From positions 248,001 to 312,000 of the forward strand of contig JACRDF010000003.1 of the NCBI GenBank assembly GCA_016212925.1: a DNA stretch of 64,000 bases. The letters run 5' to 3'. Source of the DNA: Desulfomonile tiedjei. Its GTDB lineage: Bacteria > Desulfobacterota > Desulfomonilia > Desulfomonilales > Desulfomonilaceae. Position 1 is the stretch's first letter. Each line of letters opens with the position of its first letter. Position numbers and translations under genes: made by a program. This document shows, in pieces, positions 26,566-35,590 of the stretch. A model generated the notes under the pieces. That model was given only the letters and a program-made list of their open reading frames with translations, did not search any database and was not told the origin of the DNA.

Positions 26566-27497
26566 GAGTTGCTTGTTTCTCCGGGTGAAGTTGCGGCCCT
26601 GCGGCCGGCAAGAATCTTAATAGGCACTATCATAGTGAAAAAGGGGAACATATACATCGCGGCGAGGGTGGGTGAAAGCGGACCAAAAAACTCGGACGAG
26701 AATACTATCACGAGAACGTTGTTCATAAGCGCCAAACTGATACCTGCCGCCAGCCTTTCCGGGATCTTCCGCCTCGGCGTGATCAGGAAGCCGACCATAT
26801 AATAGATGACTGAAAGTGCGTAAGCAACCGCGGTTGAAACGAGCAGTTGCTTGGGATGCTGAAACAGAAAGTTGGAATACTTGGAAAAGACCCCGAGATT
26901 TATCAAAGCGAACAATATAAGTGAAAACGGAAATCGGCGCGATGCAATGCCTTCGATAACTCCCGGAAGGAGCCTCCTGAAGAACAGAACTGCGACCATC
27001 GGGACAAGGATCACCACAGCGAGCAACTGAATCATTGTTTGCAACGGTATGGCTATTTCCGAGCCCTCGAGGAGTTTCACCAGGCAGGGTAAAGAAAAGG
27101 GCACCAACAATGAGGTCACAATGACCATTCGCAGCACCGGCGCAACGTCGGCTCCCAGCAGCGTGGCTATGAAAGGCGCAACCACTCCTGTGGAAATGCC
27201 TGAAAGGAGCAAAACCGGAATCGCATAGTCGGGGATGATGACAAGGGCCAGTCCGTAGAGCGCGACTGGCAGCACTATCAGCTTCACCGCCGCCATCATG
27301 GCCAGCACACGTAGCACTGAAGGAGATATGTTCACCAGTGAGTGGAAATCTATTCTCAAAAAACTCAAGAACATTAGAAGCATCATGAAGACGAGAAGGT
27401 ACGGCTGGAAAACCTTCCCTGCGTCTGGGAAAACTACCGCCGCGGCCACAGATACGAAGATCACGGCAAATAGTATGAGATCATCCAATCTAGGCAT
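26562..27497 (-). CDS. BASS/SBF-family (bile acid:sodium symporter-like) transporter
   Basis: 311 residues with about ten hydrophobic helices. The segment pattern matches the SBF family: PYLLVFMMLLMFLSFLRIDF near the N-terminus, ISTGVVAPFIATLLGADVAP mid-protein and the second repeat ending AAGISLALMNNVLVIVFSSE. The substrate is unknown; family members carry organic anions with Na+. ATG start. The stop overlaps the apbE start (ATGA), forming a two-gene operon. A functional link to flavinylation is not obvious. Confidence 0.78.
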   Translation of the reverse strand: MPRLDDLILFAVIFVSVAAAVVFPDAGKVFQPYLLVFMMLLMFLSFLRIDFHSLVNISPSVLRVLAMMAAVKLIVLPVALYGLALVIIPDYAIPVLLLSGISTGVVAPFIATLLGADVAPVLRMVIVTSLLVPFSLPCLVKLLEGSEIAIPLQTMIQLLAVVILVPMVAVLFFRRLLPGVIEGIASRRFPFSLILFALINLGVFSKYSNFLFQHPKQLLVSTAVAYALSVIYYMVGFLITPRRKIPERLAAGISLALMNNVLVIVFSSEFFGPLSPTLAAMYMFPFFTMIVPIKILAGRRAATSPGETSNS

Positions 27498-27711
27498 CCC
27501 GCTCCTCGCGTCTTGGCGGAAACTAGAGCACTCGCCAAAACTCTTGCTCGAATTTGGATAACATCTACAGCGATGACACTTTCCGCCAAGGCTCCTCTTC
27601 AGGCGCCATGTTCTGTTCAGGCGAACGGCGGTTTGGGCAATCGTCAGAACTCGGTCACACTTACCGGGAGGCCCAATCTATCCCCAAAGGTGCTCCGGGC
27701 AATCGGCTCGT

Positions 27712-27741
27712 TTGTCGTCCCAATGGCCGTTGTGTTAAAAT
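27712..27741 (+). promoter_or_regulatory. Candidate promoter upstream of the zinc-ribbon gene
   Basis: TTGTCG at 27712-27717, 18-base spacer, TAAAAT at 27736-27741, 43 bases before the chosen start. Weak -35. The rest of 27498-27783 shows nothing else. Confidence 0.3.
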
Positions 27742-27783
27742 ACAACATATCCTGGACGCGAGAAATCAGGCAAGGGGTTGCTC

Positions 27784-28080
27784 ATGAAACGAGGATTCTG
27801 CCATCACTGCGGCCGATCTCTGGAATTCGATGAAAAGGTTTTTCGTAACGACACCTGTCCCGATTGCGGCTCGGACGTTCATTGCTGTCTTAACTGCGTG
27901 AATTATGATGAGTCTGCCCCCAACCAATGCAGGGAACCGGAGGCGGAGAAAGTCTGGGTGAAGGATCGCAGGAACTTCTGCGACTATTTTACTCTGCTGG
28001 AAGGAAAGCGATCAGGCGGGGGCGCTGATAAAGCGGCTGAGGCTCGCCGCAAACTGGAAGCTCTTTTCAAGAAGCAGTAG
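27784..28080 (+). CDS. Small zinc-ribbon-like Cys-rich protein (98 aa)
   Basis: Start ATG 27784, six bases after AAGGGG. The Cys pattern is C-HH-C near the N-terminus, C-PD-C, CC-LN-C, then two single Cys (NQC, FCDYF). This is enough for two zinc sites or a metal cluster. The C-terminal 30 residues form a charged helix (AAEARRKLEALFKK). It is cytoplasmic and the function is unknown. It is convergent with rsfS. Confidence 0.7.
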   Translation: MKRGFCHHCGRSLEFDEKVFRNDTCPDCGSDVHCCLNCVNYDESAPNQCREPEAEKVWVKDRRNFCDYFTLLEGKRSGGGADKAAEARRKLEALFKKQ

Positions 28081-28107
28081 TCGTGAATCATTATCGCAGA
28101 AGACGAT

Positions 28108-28548
28108 CTAGAACTCTTCTTCTTCCAGGTCTTCGTCCGTTTCCACCGCTGCCTCTATTTCAGCGAGTAGGGCAGGAGGAAAAGTCTCTCTCGGGGCGTC
28201 CGACCATAGTCCCTCCAAATCGTAGAACTCGCGGGTCGGTTTTTGAAAGATGTGAACCACCACGTCCCCATAGTCCAGCAGCGCCCAGTTTCCCTGATTC
28301 ACCCCTTCCGAAGAATAGCGCGGGAACTTGCGGTGGCGGGCTTCTGTGAGGATCGCTTCTGCCACGGCCTTGACCTGCTTGGCTGACCGGGCGGAAACAA
28401 TGAGGAAATAGTCTGTCAGAGAAGTCAGACCCGCCAGGCGGATGAGCACCGGGTTGAGCGCTTTCTTGGAAAGTGCGGCTCGCAGGAGAGTTTCAGCCTT
28501 TTCCTTGGACGCTGTCTGTGATTGGGAATTCAGCGAGGGCCGTCTCAT
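28108..28548 (-). CDS. rsfS: Ribosome silencing factor RsfS (Iojap family)
   Basis: 146 residues. Core Iojap/RsfS features are LTDYFLIVSARSAKQVKAVAEA and GNWALLDYGDVVVHIFQKPTREFYDLEGLW. RsfS binds ribosomal protein uL14 and blocks subunit joining under starvation. An acidic tail (DEDLEEEEF) extends beyond the core. ATG 28548 overlaps the nadD stop by one base (TGATG), the classic nadD-rsfS pairing. Confidence 0.93.
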   Translation of the reverse strand: MRRPSLNSQSQTASKEKAETLLRAALSKKALNPVLIRLAGLTSLTDYFLIVSARSAKQVKAVAEAILTEARHRKFPRYSSEGVNQGNWALLDYGDVVVHIFQKPTREFYDLEGLWSDAPRETFPPALLAEIEAAVETDEDLEEEEF

Positions 28549-29231
28549 CAGGCTCCATTCCTATATAGATTATGTTGGATGATATAAGAGCGTACCGGTT
28601 CCGTCACGAGGTATTTGATACTCCGACCCTCTTTGCAGAGGGCACGTATCATTGTCGCGGAGATATCCAACCCCGTAACTTTCGAGGGTATTAGGAGGCT
28701 TGAGCTTGAGTGCACGAGATGGCCTGCTTCTTCTTTAAATTCGCTCCGGACCTCCGCCGGAACCCCCTGCCAGGCAGCGTCAAACAAGGTGCCCGGCCTT
28801 CTCACCACGATAAAATTGGACAGCGCAAACAGCTTCTCATAGTCCCTCCAAGCGCGGATCTCGCCCAGAGAATCGGTGCCGATAATGAAGAAGATGTCGA
28901 GCACCGGGTCTTCTCGCTTGAAAAACTCGAGAGTATTCACGGTGTAAGAAGGCCCGTTGTCCGCGGCGATCTCCAGGTCGGATACCTCGAAGAGGGGGTT
29001 GTCGTCACAGGCCCTGCGAGTCATCTCAAAGCGGTGAGCTGAGGGGGCGATATGGTCCCCTCGCTTGTGTGGTGGGACGGAACTTGGAATAAAAATGATC
29101 CTGGAAAGGCCATGCGTAAAAGCAACTTCCTCAGCCAGGCGAAGATGGCCTATATGCGGCGGATTGAACGTTCCACCTAAAATTCCGACCTTCAATTTGC
29201 TCCCGTTTTTACACAAAGGGCTTGTTTTCAC
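28548..29231 (-). CDS. nadD: Nicotinate-nucleotide adenylyltransferase
   Basis: 227 residues. The nucleotidyltransferase motif GILGGTFNPPHIGHLRLAEE includes the HxGH signature. Also seen are IIFIPSSVPPHK, FFIIGTDSLGEIRAWRDYEK and the C-terminal ISATMIRALCKEG (the ISSTxIR-type motif). It makes deamido-NAD from nicotinate mononucleotide and ATP. ATG 29231 adds 12 residues before the domain. TTG 29195, preceded by CGGGAGCAAA, is an equally good start. Co-transcribed with rsfS. Confidence 0.93.
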   Translation of the reverse strand: MKTSPLCKNGSKLKVGILGGTFNPPHIGHLRLAEEVAFTHGLSRIIFIPSSVPPHKRGDHIAPSAHRFEMTRRACDDNPLFEVSDLEIAADNGPSYTVNTLEFFKREDPVLDIFFIIGTDSLGEIRAWRDYEKLFALSNFIVVRRPGTLFDAAWQGVPAEVRSEFKEEAGHLVHSSSSLLIPSKVTGLDISATMIRALCKEGRSIKYLVTEPVRSYIIQHNLYRNGA

Positions 29232-29326
29232 CGGGAGAGATTCTATATTTAATCAGAACGATTTGAAAGAGGAATTGTCTCAAGCTCCATATCAGATCTT
29301 CGAATTCTCCGCTGGAGGCCAATGTA

Positions 29327-30433
29327 TTGGAAAATTTCGTGAGTTACCTGACCTGGTTGGGTCCATATGTGGTAGGCTTTCTGCTCCTTTTGGGTGTGTT
29401 GATTCTCATTCATGAGTTTGGCCACTTCATAACCGCCAAGATGGTTGGCGTAAAGGTTCTCAAGTTTTCGTTGGGCTTCCCCCCAGTACTTCTGAAGCGC
29501 AAATGGGGCGAAACCGAATACATGGTAGGCGCGCTTCCTTTCGGTGGATACGTCAAGCTCCTCGGAGAGGACCCGGAGTCCGACGAAGAGATCCCGCCCG
29601 AAGAACTCCCCAGGGCTTTTACCAGCAAGCCTCTCTGGGCTCGCATGGCGATCATAGTCGCCGGCCCTCTATCCAATTACCTTCTTGCGGTAGTACTGAT
29701 ATGCGCAGGCCACCTGGCAGGGTGGCCCGTGCTTGCCAGCGAAGTAGGCAAAGTGATGGACGGGTCGCCAGCTATGGAAGCCGGCGTCAAGCCACACGAC
29801 GCAATAGTTGCAATAGACGGTGAACCGGTCTCGCGATGGGATGACATGCGGGCCATAATTGAGAAGAGTCCGGGCCGAAAACTCAATGTAACCGTACAAA
29901 GAGACGGTGAAAAAATAGATCTGGCCGTTACACCTGTTCTCAGCGATCAAAAAGACGTGTTCGGTGAGCCGACAGGACGGATCGGCGTAACCCCCTCCGG
30001 AAAAAACATTGAACTCGGAGTCGGAGGGTCTGTCTCCGAAGGTATTTATTTCACGGGCCATTTGACCAAGTTGGTGGTTGTTTCGTTGGTCAAGCTCGTG
30101 CGAGGCGAACTCGGCGCCAAATCATTGAGTGGGCCAATCACCATCGCTCAGGCATCCGGTGAGAGCTTAAAAGCGGGGACGTTGAATTTCATCGGCCTGA
30201 TGAGCTTTATCAGCATCAATCTCGCAATTATCAACCTTCTGCCCATACCGATATTGGACGGCGGGCACTTGATGTTCTTTCTGATCGAAGCGGTAATTCG
30301 GCGGCCGGTCACCGGTAAAGTTAGAGAGGTGGCCGTGCAGTTCGGCCTCCTGTTTATCGTATTCCTGATCGCTCTGGTTTTTTACAACGACATTACCAGG
30401 ATTGTCACCAAGGGCTGGTCTCTGACCCCCTGA
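29327..30433 (+). CDS. rseP: Site-2 protease RseP family (regulated intramembrane proteolysis)
   Basis: 368 residues. The start TTG 29327 has GGAGG 8 bases upstream. Zinc motif HEFGH lies in the first helix (LILIHEFGHFITAKMVGVKV). Downstream are ALPFGGYVKLLGEDPES, a central PDZ domain (about 115-220, GSPAMEAGVKPHDAIVAIDG) and NLLPIPILDGGHLMFF with the third metal ligand Asp. It cleaves membrane anti-sigma factors and remnant signal peptides. There is one PDZ domain instead of the two of E. coli RseP. It is divergent from nadD. Confidence 0.94.
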   Translation: MENFVSYLTWLGPYVVGFLLLLGVLILIHEFGHFITAKMVGVKVLKFSLGFPPVLLKRKWGETEYMVGALPFGGYVKLLGEDPESDEEIPPEELPRAFTSKPLWARMAIIVAGPLSNYLLAVVLICAGHLAGWPVLASEVGKVMDGSPAMEAGVKPHDAIVAIDGEPVSRWDDMRAIIEKSPGRKLNVTVQRDGEKIDLAVTPVLSDQKDVFGEPTGRIGVTPSGKNIELGVGGSVSEGIYFTGHLTKLVVVSLVKLVRGELGAKSLSGPITIAQASGESLKAGTLNFIGLMSFISINLAIINLLPIPILDGGHLMFFLIEAVIRRPVTGKVREVAVQFGLLFIVFLIALVFYNDITRIVTKGWSLTP

Positions 30434-30530
30434 TTGAACGAGAAATTCAGGGATTGAGTTGATATAACCGTTGCCGGAAGAAATGTCTGAAAACCTAGAC
30501 GGTTCGATGCTGTTGAAAACAACAGGAGTC

Positions 30531-30592
30531 GGCGGGCACGGCCCGCCCTACAATTCGGCGAGACGCTTCCTGTAGGGCGGGCCGTGCCCGCC
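30531..30592. repeat. Perfect 22-bp inverted repeat (GGCGGGCACGG palindrome)
   Basis: GGCGGGCACGGCCCGCCCTA plus CA at 30531-30552 is the exact reverse complement of 30571-30592, with an 18-base loop. Further on, GAACCTGGGAACGAGAC (about 30626-30642) resembles one arm of another common hairpin repeat. The 30434-30755 gap holds no gene. Confidence 0.75.
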
Positions 30593-30755
30593 GTATCATG
30601 GGGGTTAGGGTCCTCGTTTCCAGACGGAACCTGGGAACGAGACAGCGTCGGCCTCAAAGCCGTTTCCGGGCTAAGACAATAATGCATTGCGTAAATTGGT
30701 GTTCACTGCCATTTCCCTTCTTCCTTCGATCACCACAAGCCGATCGGGCCGGCAC

Positions 30756-31436
30756 ATGATGATCCTTGCGGTTCATACCACGACGCCTCGCCTGAGCGTT
30801 GCGATCGCGCTCGATGGAAGAGTCATTCACGAGAAGGCCCTGTCTCCAGGCCGAGAGCACTTGGAGAATCTGGCCCCGGTCGTCCGCGACGTTATCGGTC
30901 ACACCAAAATCAGACTGGAAGACGTACATGGATTTGGGGTTGCCATAGGGCCCGGCTCTTTCTCCGGCATTCGTGTCGGCCTGGCGACCGTAAAAGGCAT
31001 TGCACTGGCCCTGGGCAAACCTGTGGTCGGAGTATCCAGCCTGGAGATTTTGGCCTGGCAGGGATTAGGCGAAGGGGAGGTGGGTGCTTCAGTCATCGAT
31101 GCGCGGAGGGGCGAGGTCTTTGCCGGTATTTATCGCAAGAGCGAGAACAAAGCGGTCCTGATGCAAGGCCCTCTTCTGATCAAGGCGGACCTGTTCCGAG
31201 GGCTCCTGGAACAGATCAATCACGATAGCCCTGCAATTTGCTCGGAACGGGCAATTGACAGCCTGTCCGCCAACCTTTGGGACAGCCACGAAACTCGAAT
31301 CGTCATCCCGTCGGCCAGCGCTTGCGCCATACTCGCGGAGGAAAGATTCAAAGGGGGAGTGGTGGAGGATGTGCACTCCCTGGCTCCTCTATATATCCGG
31401 CGCTCCGACGCGGAAGAAAAATGCAAGATTCTTTGA
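30756..31436 (+). CDS. tsaB: tRNA threonylcarbamoyladenosine biosynthesis protein TsaB
   Basis: 226 residues from ATG 30756 (MMILAVHTTTPRLSVAIALD). A longer frame from 30687 has no family similarity in its leader. Signatures of the ASKHA-fold TsaB are LAVHTTTPRLSVA, GFGVAIGPGSFSGIRVGLAT, VKGIALALGKPVVGVSSLEI and SVIDARRGEVFAGIY. It partners TsaD and TsaE in making t6A at position 37 of ANN-decoding tRNAs. It is convergent with the second phosphoesterase. Confidence 0.9.
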   Translation: MMILAVHTTTPRLSVAIALDGRVIHEKALSPGREHLENLAPVVRDVIGHTKIRLEDVHGFGVAIGPGSFSGIRVGLATVKGIALALGKPVVGVSSLEILAWQGLGEGEVGASVIDARRGEVFAGIYRKSENKAVLMQGPLLIKADLFRGLLEQINHDSPAICSERAIDSLSANLWDSHETRIVIPSASACAILAEERFKGGVVEDVHSLAPLYIRRSDAEEKCKIL

Positions 31437-31452
31437 TGTCCCCCCGGATTGG

Positions 31453-32274
31453 TCATTTGTTCGGGCCAAGGGGTGGCGCCCCATCCAACGGAAACTCATA
31501 AATTCCCGTCTCACTGAAAGAACCTTCCGAAAACCTTCTCGGGGAGATCACAATTGACGAGGTGCATATCTCGATCATGTGGTACACCGGGTCCCATCTC
31601 GACATCAGTGGTGCGCCGCTGGAGGAAACCACTATCTTCGCGTCTCTTTCGGGGAATTTTATCTCCATGACGCTGGAACGATGTTTGTGGCCTTGCAGGA
31701 TCAGTTGGATCCCCGTCTGGGTGCAAATGTTGAGCAATTCGCCTGCGTCGGACAAATTGTGCGCCCAGAAGGATGAACTACGAATGACGGGAAGGACCGG
31801 ATGATGGAGAAATAGTACCTTAACATAATCCGGAGATTTTGGGGCTTGGGCTTTGAGCCAGTATCTGGCATCCCTCGAAATGGAGCCCGGCCACGAAGGG
31901 AATGGATGGACCGAGTTAAGGCCGAAAAAGAGTACACGGGATTCTTGGCAAGCATGAACAACTTTGTCTATCTTTCCGAAAAAATTGCCATAACGCCTCA
32001 TGGCAAACCACGGCAGCAGCCACTCCCATACCGCCAGGACGCCCACTTCCCTGTTTCCGGGCACACTTATGAAAGGTATATTCAAGGATCGCAGAAAGTC
32101 TCGGGCCCAGCGGAATTGAGAAATCGTCCCGCGATCGGTAATGTCACCGGTAAGTATAAGGAGATCCGGTCCCTGGGAAGCCAGGTCCATCCCTAACGCC
32201 TCGAGTTTGTTGCGTTCAACGGTTCGGCCGAAGTGAAGGTCTGAGAGGTGAGCTGATCGCATGCGAGCAAACAT
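31453..32274 (-). CDS. Cytoplasmic metallophosphoesterase (Icc/CpdA-like)
   Basis: 273 residues. Calcineurin-like metal motifs are SDLHFG (D-x-H), LTGDITDRG (GD), VPGNREVG (normally GNHD or GNHE, here Arg replaces the His), LFLHHPVLP and LQGHKHRS (GHxH). There is no signal peptide. The GNR variant removes a conserved general-acid/metal-proximal His, so activity may be altered. It is convergent with tsaB, stops 16 bases apart. Confidence 0.82.
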   Translation of the reverse strand: MFARMRSAHLSDLHFGRTVERNKLEALGMDLASQGPDLLILTGDITDRGTISQFRWARDFLRSLNIPFISVPGNREVGVLAVWEWLLPWFAMRRYGNFFGKIDKVVHACQESRVLFFGLNSVHPFPSWPGSISRDARYWLKAQAPKSPDYVKVLFLHHPVLPVIRSSSFWAHNLSDAGELLNICTQTGIQLILQGHKHRSSVMEIKFPERDAKIVVSSSGAPLMSRWDPVYHMIEICTSSIVISPRRFSEGSFSETGIYEFPLDGAPPLGPNK

Positions 32275-32326
32275 AAACTGAGAGCGGCCTCAAGTCAATG
32301 AACGCGGCCAATTTTAAAAAAGTAGC

Positions 32327-32355
32327 TTGATTTTTTTTGCTGAATTCTTTAGAAT
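32327..32355 (+). promoter_or_regulatory. Sigma-70-type promoter of the YGQQ-repeat protein
   Basis: TTGATT at 32327-32332, 17-base spacer, TAGAAT at 32350-32355. The start codon is 83 bases downstream, with AAAGGAG in between. Confidence 0.5.
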
Positions 32356-32438
32356 TTCAGAACAAATCTTTGTGCCTTTTATTATTAGCGTTTCCCTGAT
32401 CTTGGTAAGGCCTCGGAAGGGAACAAAGGAGTCGTCGT

Positions 32439-33431
32439 ATGAAAGGGTTGGTAAGTCTAGTGGCCACGGGGCTGATCATCATAGGCATCAGCGGACCCGC
32501 GTATTGCCAAGATTACTATGGAATGTCTTCCGGCCAGGGGGGCGATTTCAACTCGTACCTCCAAGACTATGCTCAACCCGGGGCTTACGCCTACGGCCAG
32601 CAGGGCTACGGCCAACAAGGATATGGCCAGCAGGGCTACGGCCAACAATATGCCTATCCCCAAGCGGGTTACGGTCAGCAATACGATTACGGCCAGCAGG
32701 GTTACGGTCAGCAGGGCTATGGCCAGCAGTACGGTGCGTCTCGGCAGGGGACAGCAGGCTCTCAAAGTTACCCCGGTTACGGCGGGTACCAGGGTTACGA
32801 AGGGTACGGGTACGATCAGGCGGGACAGTATTACGGCTACGGCAATTCCGGCTCTGCTTATCCACAGCAGAGAACTGCCAACCCTTACCAACAGCAGCCG
32901 CAGGCTCGTCCTGCAGCGACTCGCGGCGCAGCAGCCAGGCAGGCCGCTCCTCAGCCGTCGTACACCACGTCCCGACCTTCAGCCTCGGCTTCGAGAGAGC
33001 GAACCCGCTCGAACCCCAGTGAGATTTATTGGAATGGCAGGAACTCCGATGAAGAAGATGCAGGGCAGTCATCGGTCGGGGCTCCCGCAAGACCGACAGC
33101 CCCGCCTCCCCAGCGGGCGGTGAGACAAGCCAGGACCGCTCCCAGTTCATCGGCTGTTCAGACGCCTCGCCAGAGCCGGCGCAGCACCGTAAAACAGGCC
33201 ACACCCACTCCGGCTCCGCCCGAACGCCAGAATATCAAGTGGGGAAAAGAGGATAAACCGGACACAAAACGCGCCATGCAATGGGGAAAGCAAGACAAGC
33301 CGGCCAGCGTGGGCGCTGAACCGGGTTCGTCTCAAGGGGGCGCGGTAACTTCTCAGGCGGCCTCCAGTCCTCAGTTGCAGAGTCAGTCCCAAGATTCCGG
33401 AAGGAAGTTTCAGTGGGGCAAAACTCAATAG
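32439..33431 (+). CDS. Exported low-complexity protein with GYGQQ repeats
   Basis: 330 residues. Signal peptide [20 protein letters not shown] with cleavage near AYCQ. Residues about 40-150 are a Gly/Tyr/Gln-only-like region with at least eight YGQQ units in tandem, also repeated at DNA level in 15-base units. An Ala/Pro/Ser/Arg linker follows. The C-terminal 90 residues contain three copies of a Trp-Gly-Lys motif ([27 protein letters not shown], the last at the very C-terminus). AAAGGAG lies before ATG. Composition resembles intrinsically disordered, self-associating proteins. Location outside the cytoplasm is inferred from the signal peptide. No family assigned. Confidence 0.75.
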   Translation: MKGLVSLVATGLIIIGISGPAYCQDYYGMSSGQGGDFNSYLQDYAQPGAYAYGQQGYGQQGYGQQGYGQQYAYPQAGYGQQYDYGQQGYGQQGYGQQYGASRQGTAGSQSYPGYGGYQGYEGYGYDQAGQYYGYGNSGSAYPQQRTANPYQQQPQARPAATRGAAARQAAPQPSYTTSRPSASASRERTRSNPSEIYWNGRNSDEEDAGQSSVGAPARPTAPPPQRAVRQARTAPSSSAVQTPRQSRRSTVKQATPTPAPPERQNIKWGKEDKPDTKRAMQWGKQDKPASVGAEPGSSQGGAVTSQAASSPQLQSQSQDSGRKFQWGKTQ

Positions 33432-33445
33432 CGTCCTAACGGATT

Positions 33446-33484
33446 GTCTGGGGGCCTCCCCAACGAAGGCCCCCGGGCAGACTC
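33446..33484. terminator. Bidirectional terminator between convergent genes
   Basis: GTCTGGGGGCCT pairs with AGGCCCCC-GGGCAGAC (one small bulge) around a short loop, 15 bases after the YGQQ-repeat gene and 25 bases before the end of the opposite-strand gene. Confidence 0.5.
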
Positions 33485-33509
33485 TCCTCGATCTCCTGTA
33501 AAGTTTCTT

Positions 33510-33722
33510 CTATTCACTCTTTTTCGATTCCAGCATTTCACTGATTTTTTGGGTGTTTGCCAGCAGGTCTGTCAGGATGGGTTTGAGCACCAAAACCCAC
33601 TCGGGATACTCCGAAATCTTGATATTTCCCGTCTCCAATACCTTGGTGATCACAAACATTTTTGTGCGTGCGTCGTAAATCTCTTTATGAATTCTTTCCA
33701 CACTCCATTTTTCTTCAGCCAT
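33510..33722 (-). CDS. Small cytoplasmic hypothetical protein (70 aa)
   Basis: MAEEKWSVERIHKEIYDART, followed by an all-helical looking sequence (ITKVLETGNI, WVLVLKPILTDLLANTQKIS). The start at 33722 is chosen because GGAGG lies 5 bases upstream; the frame continues to 33848 but that part is Pro-rich and unlikely. It is unrecognised. Confidence 0.5.
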   Translation of the reverse strand: MAEEKWSVERIHKEIYDARTKMFVITKVLETGNIKISEYPEWVLVLKPILTDLLANTQKISEMLESKKSE

Positions 33723-34130
33723 TGGTACCTCCGGTTCTGTGGGCTGTATCAGCACAGGGCCGGGTTCCAGCGGCTCTAACATTGTTGCCATTGGAAGCGC
33801 GGGACGGCACTGACGTTTCACCATACCAAGACCCTGCCTTTTGCGCACTCGCTTTTATTAGGAGGTCGCCCTTAATGAACAGGGGGGCCGGAGTCGCGTA
33901 GCCCAAGGCGTCATAGAACCGCCCACTTGGCAGGCGCTTATGCCAAAACGCGGAGAAGTAGCCAAGCCATGTTGGCTGCCACAGAGTTCACTATAGCGAA
34001 CAATGTCCCGTGATGTGTGGGCCGCGATCAATTTGGTATTCTCCGGCAACTGGAGCGGACCAGGACAGGAATCGCTCGACCTATCCCGACCAGGAATATA
34101 GGAATAAGACACAATGCCCCGATAAGTTGC

Positions 34131-34159
34131 TTGACAGCCCGTATTCTAAATTCTATCAT
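34131..34159 (+). promoter_or_regulatory. Candidate promoter of the liv operon
   Basis: TTGACA at 34131-34136, exact 17-base spacer, TATCAT at 34154-34159. The distance to livJ is about 235 bases. A small GGGGCATGTCCCC hairpin follows. No gene is visible in 33723-34393. Confidence 0.55.
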
Positions 34160-34393
34160 TGGCCGAAGCTTAGTCATTAACAGGGGCATGTCCCCAGGCC
34201 ACCAACGCAAGAATGTCTCACCCACGCGTGTTTTTTAACGTTGCATAATAAGGTTGAAAAGTCTCCGCCGGTACTTGGGTTGTCAGCTCCATCGGGCTGA
34301 ACGTTGTTATGGGGAATCCGTCTTCGCTGCGTTCTTAACGATGGATTGTTAAAGTCTGTCTCGCGTTGAAACAACAAGAGAAAGGAGAGGGAG

Positions 34394-35590
34394 ATGAAGG
34401 GACGATTAATTCTTGCGGTTCTAATGGCAATGATTTTTGCCTTTGCCACCGTGCTTGGAGCCTCTGCAGCAGACAAGAAGCCGCTTAAAATAGGGGCAAT
34501 CTTCTCTGTGACGGGAAAAGCTTCGTGGCTGGGGGACCCTGAGAAAAAGACCACCATGATGATCGTGGAGGAGATCAACAAAGCCGGTGGCGTGAACGGT
34601 TTCCCTCTGGAAGCGATCATCGAAGACGATGAAGGCCTGGAGCCGAAAGCCGTCAACGCTGCCGAGAAATTGATTAACAAAGACACTGTGCTTGCGATTA
34701 TCGGTCCTTCGGTAAGTGGCTGCAGCTTGGCCATCAAACCAATTTGCGACAACGCCAAGATCCCTAACGTCTCGTGCGCTGCCGCGGAAGCAATCGTTAC
34801 GCCTGTCGAAAAATCAAAGTTCGTGTTCAAGACGCCTCAGCTCGATTCACATGTTGCCATCCGGATCATCGAGCAGATCAAAAAGATGGGCATTAAGAAG
34901 ATCGGGCTTCTCACCGACACTCTCGCCTTCGGTCAACAGGGGCGCAAACAGCTTCAAACTCACGCCAAAGACATGGGGATTGAAGTGGTGGCGGACGAGA
35001 CCTTCGGCCCCGGCGACACAGACATGACGGCCCAGCTGAAAAAGATCGAATCCAGCGGAGCCGGAGCTGTGGTGGGTTGGACGATTGTCCCGGCGCAGTC
35101 GATTATTCCCAAGAACATGAAGCAGCTTGGAATGAAGACGCCTTTGTTCCTGAGCCACGGGTTCGGCAATCCCAAGTACATAGAGGCGGCAGGCGACGCT
35201 GCGGAGGGGATCATTTTCCCCGCGGGCAGACTGCTCGTTGTAGATGTTCTTCCAAACGACCACTTCCAGAAGAAGGTCCTTGCCACTTACAAGGCCGAAT
35301 ACGAGAAGAAGCACGGACCTCCTGTCAGCACTTTTGGCGGCCATGCTTATGATGCCCTCTGGGTTGTCGTCAACGCCATGAAGGAGAAAAAGATTACTCC
35401 GGATATGGATGTGGCAAAAGCCAGAAGCCTGATTAGAGACGGCATCGAAGAAACCAAGAAATGGGTCGGAACTGCCGGTATATTCAACATGAGCGCCCAG
35501 GATCATACGGGACTTGACAAAGACGGATCTTTGGAGTTGCTTTACGTTGAAAAGGGCGGGAAGATCATTCCTCTTTCCCAAAAGAAGTAG
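34394..35590 (+). CDS. livJ: Branched-chain amino-acid-type ABC transporter, substrate-binding protein
   Basis: 398 residues with AGGAGAGGGAG directly before ATG. Signal peptide MKGRLILAVLMAMIFAFATV to about GASA-A. Periplasmic-binding fold of the LivJ type: KIGAIFSVTGKASWLGDPEK, VIGPSVSG-like (AIIGPSVSGCSLAIKPIC), KIGLLTDTLAFGQQGRKQL and THFGGHAYDALW-like end. This family binds Leu/Ile/Val, other amino acids, amides or aromatic acids, so the substrate is not certain. First gene of livJHMGF. A mobile mini-element sits immediately after its stop. Confidence 0.92.
   Translation: MKGRLILAVLMAMIFAFATVLGASAADKKPLKIGAIFSVTGKASWLGDPEKKTTMMIVEEINKAGGVNGFPLEAIIEDDEGLEPKAVNAAEKLINKDTVLAIIGPSVSGCSLAIKPICDNAKIPNVSCAAAEAIVTPVEKSKFVFKTPQLDSHVAIRIIEQIKKMGIKKIGLLTDTLAFGQQGRKQLQTHAKDMGIEVVADETFGPGDTDMTAQLKKIESSGAGAVVGWTIVPAQSIIPKNMKQLGMKTPLFLSHGFGNPKYIEAAGDAAEGIIFPAGRLLVVDVLPNDHFQKKVLATYKAEYEKKHGPPVSTFGGHAYDALWVVVNAMKEKKITPDMDVAKARSLIRDGIEETKKWVGTAGIFNMSAQDHTGLDKDGSLELLYVEKGGKIIPLSQKK

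Noticed and set aside
32587-32730. Regular short repeats resembling a CRISPR or satellite array
   Set aside because: The 15-base period is in frame and encodes GYGQQ units; there are no spacers.
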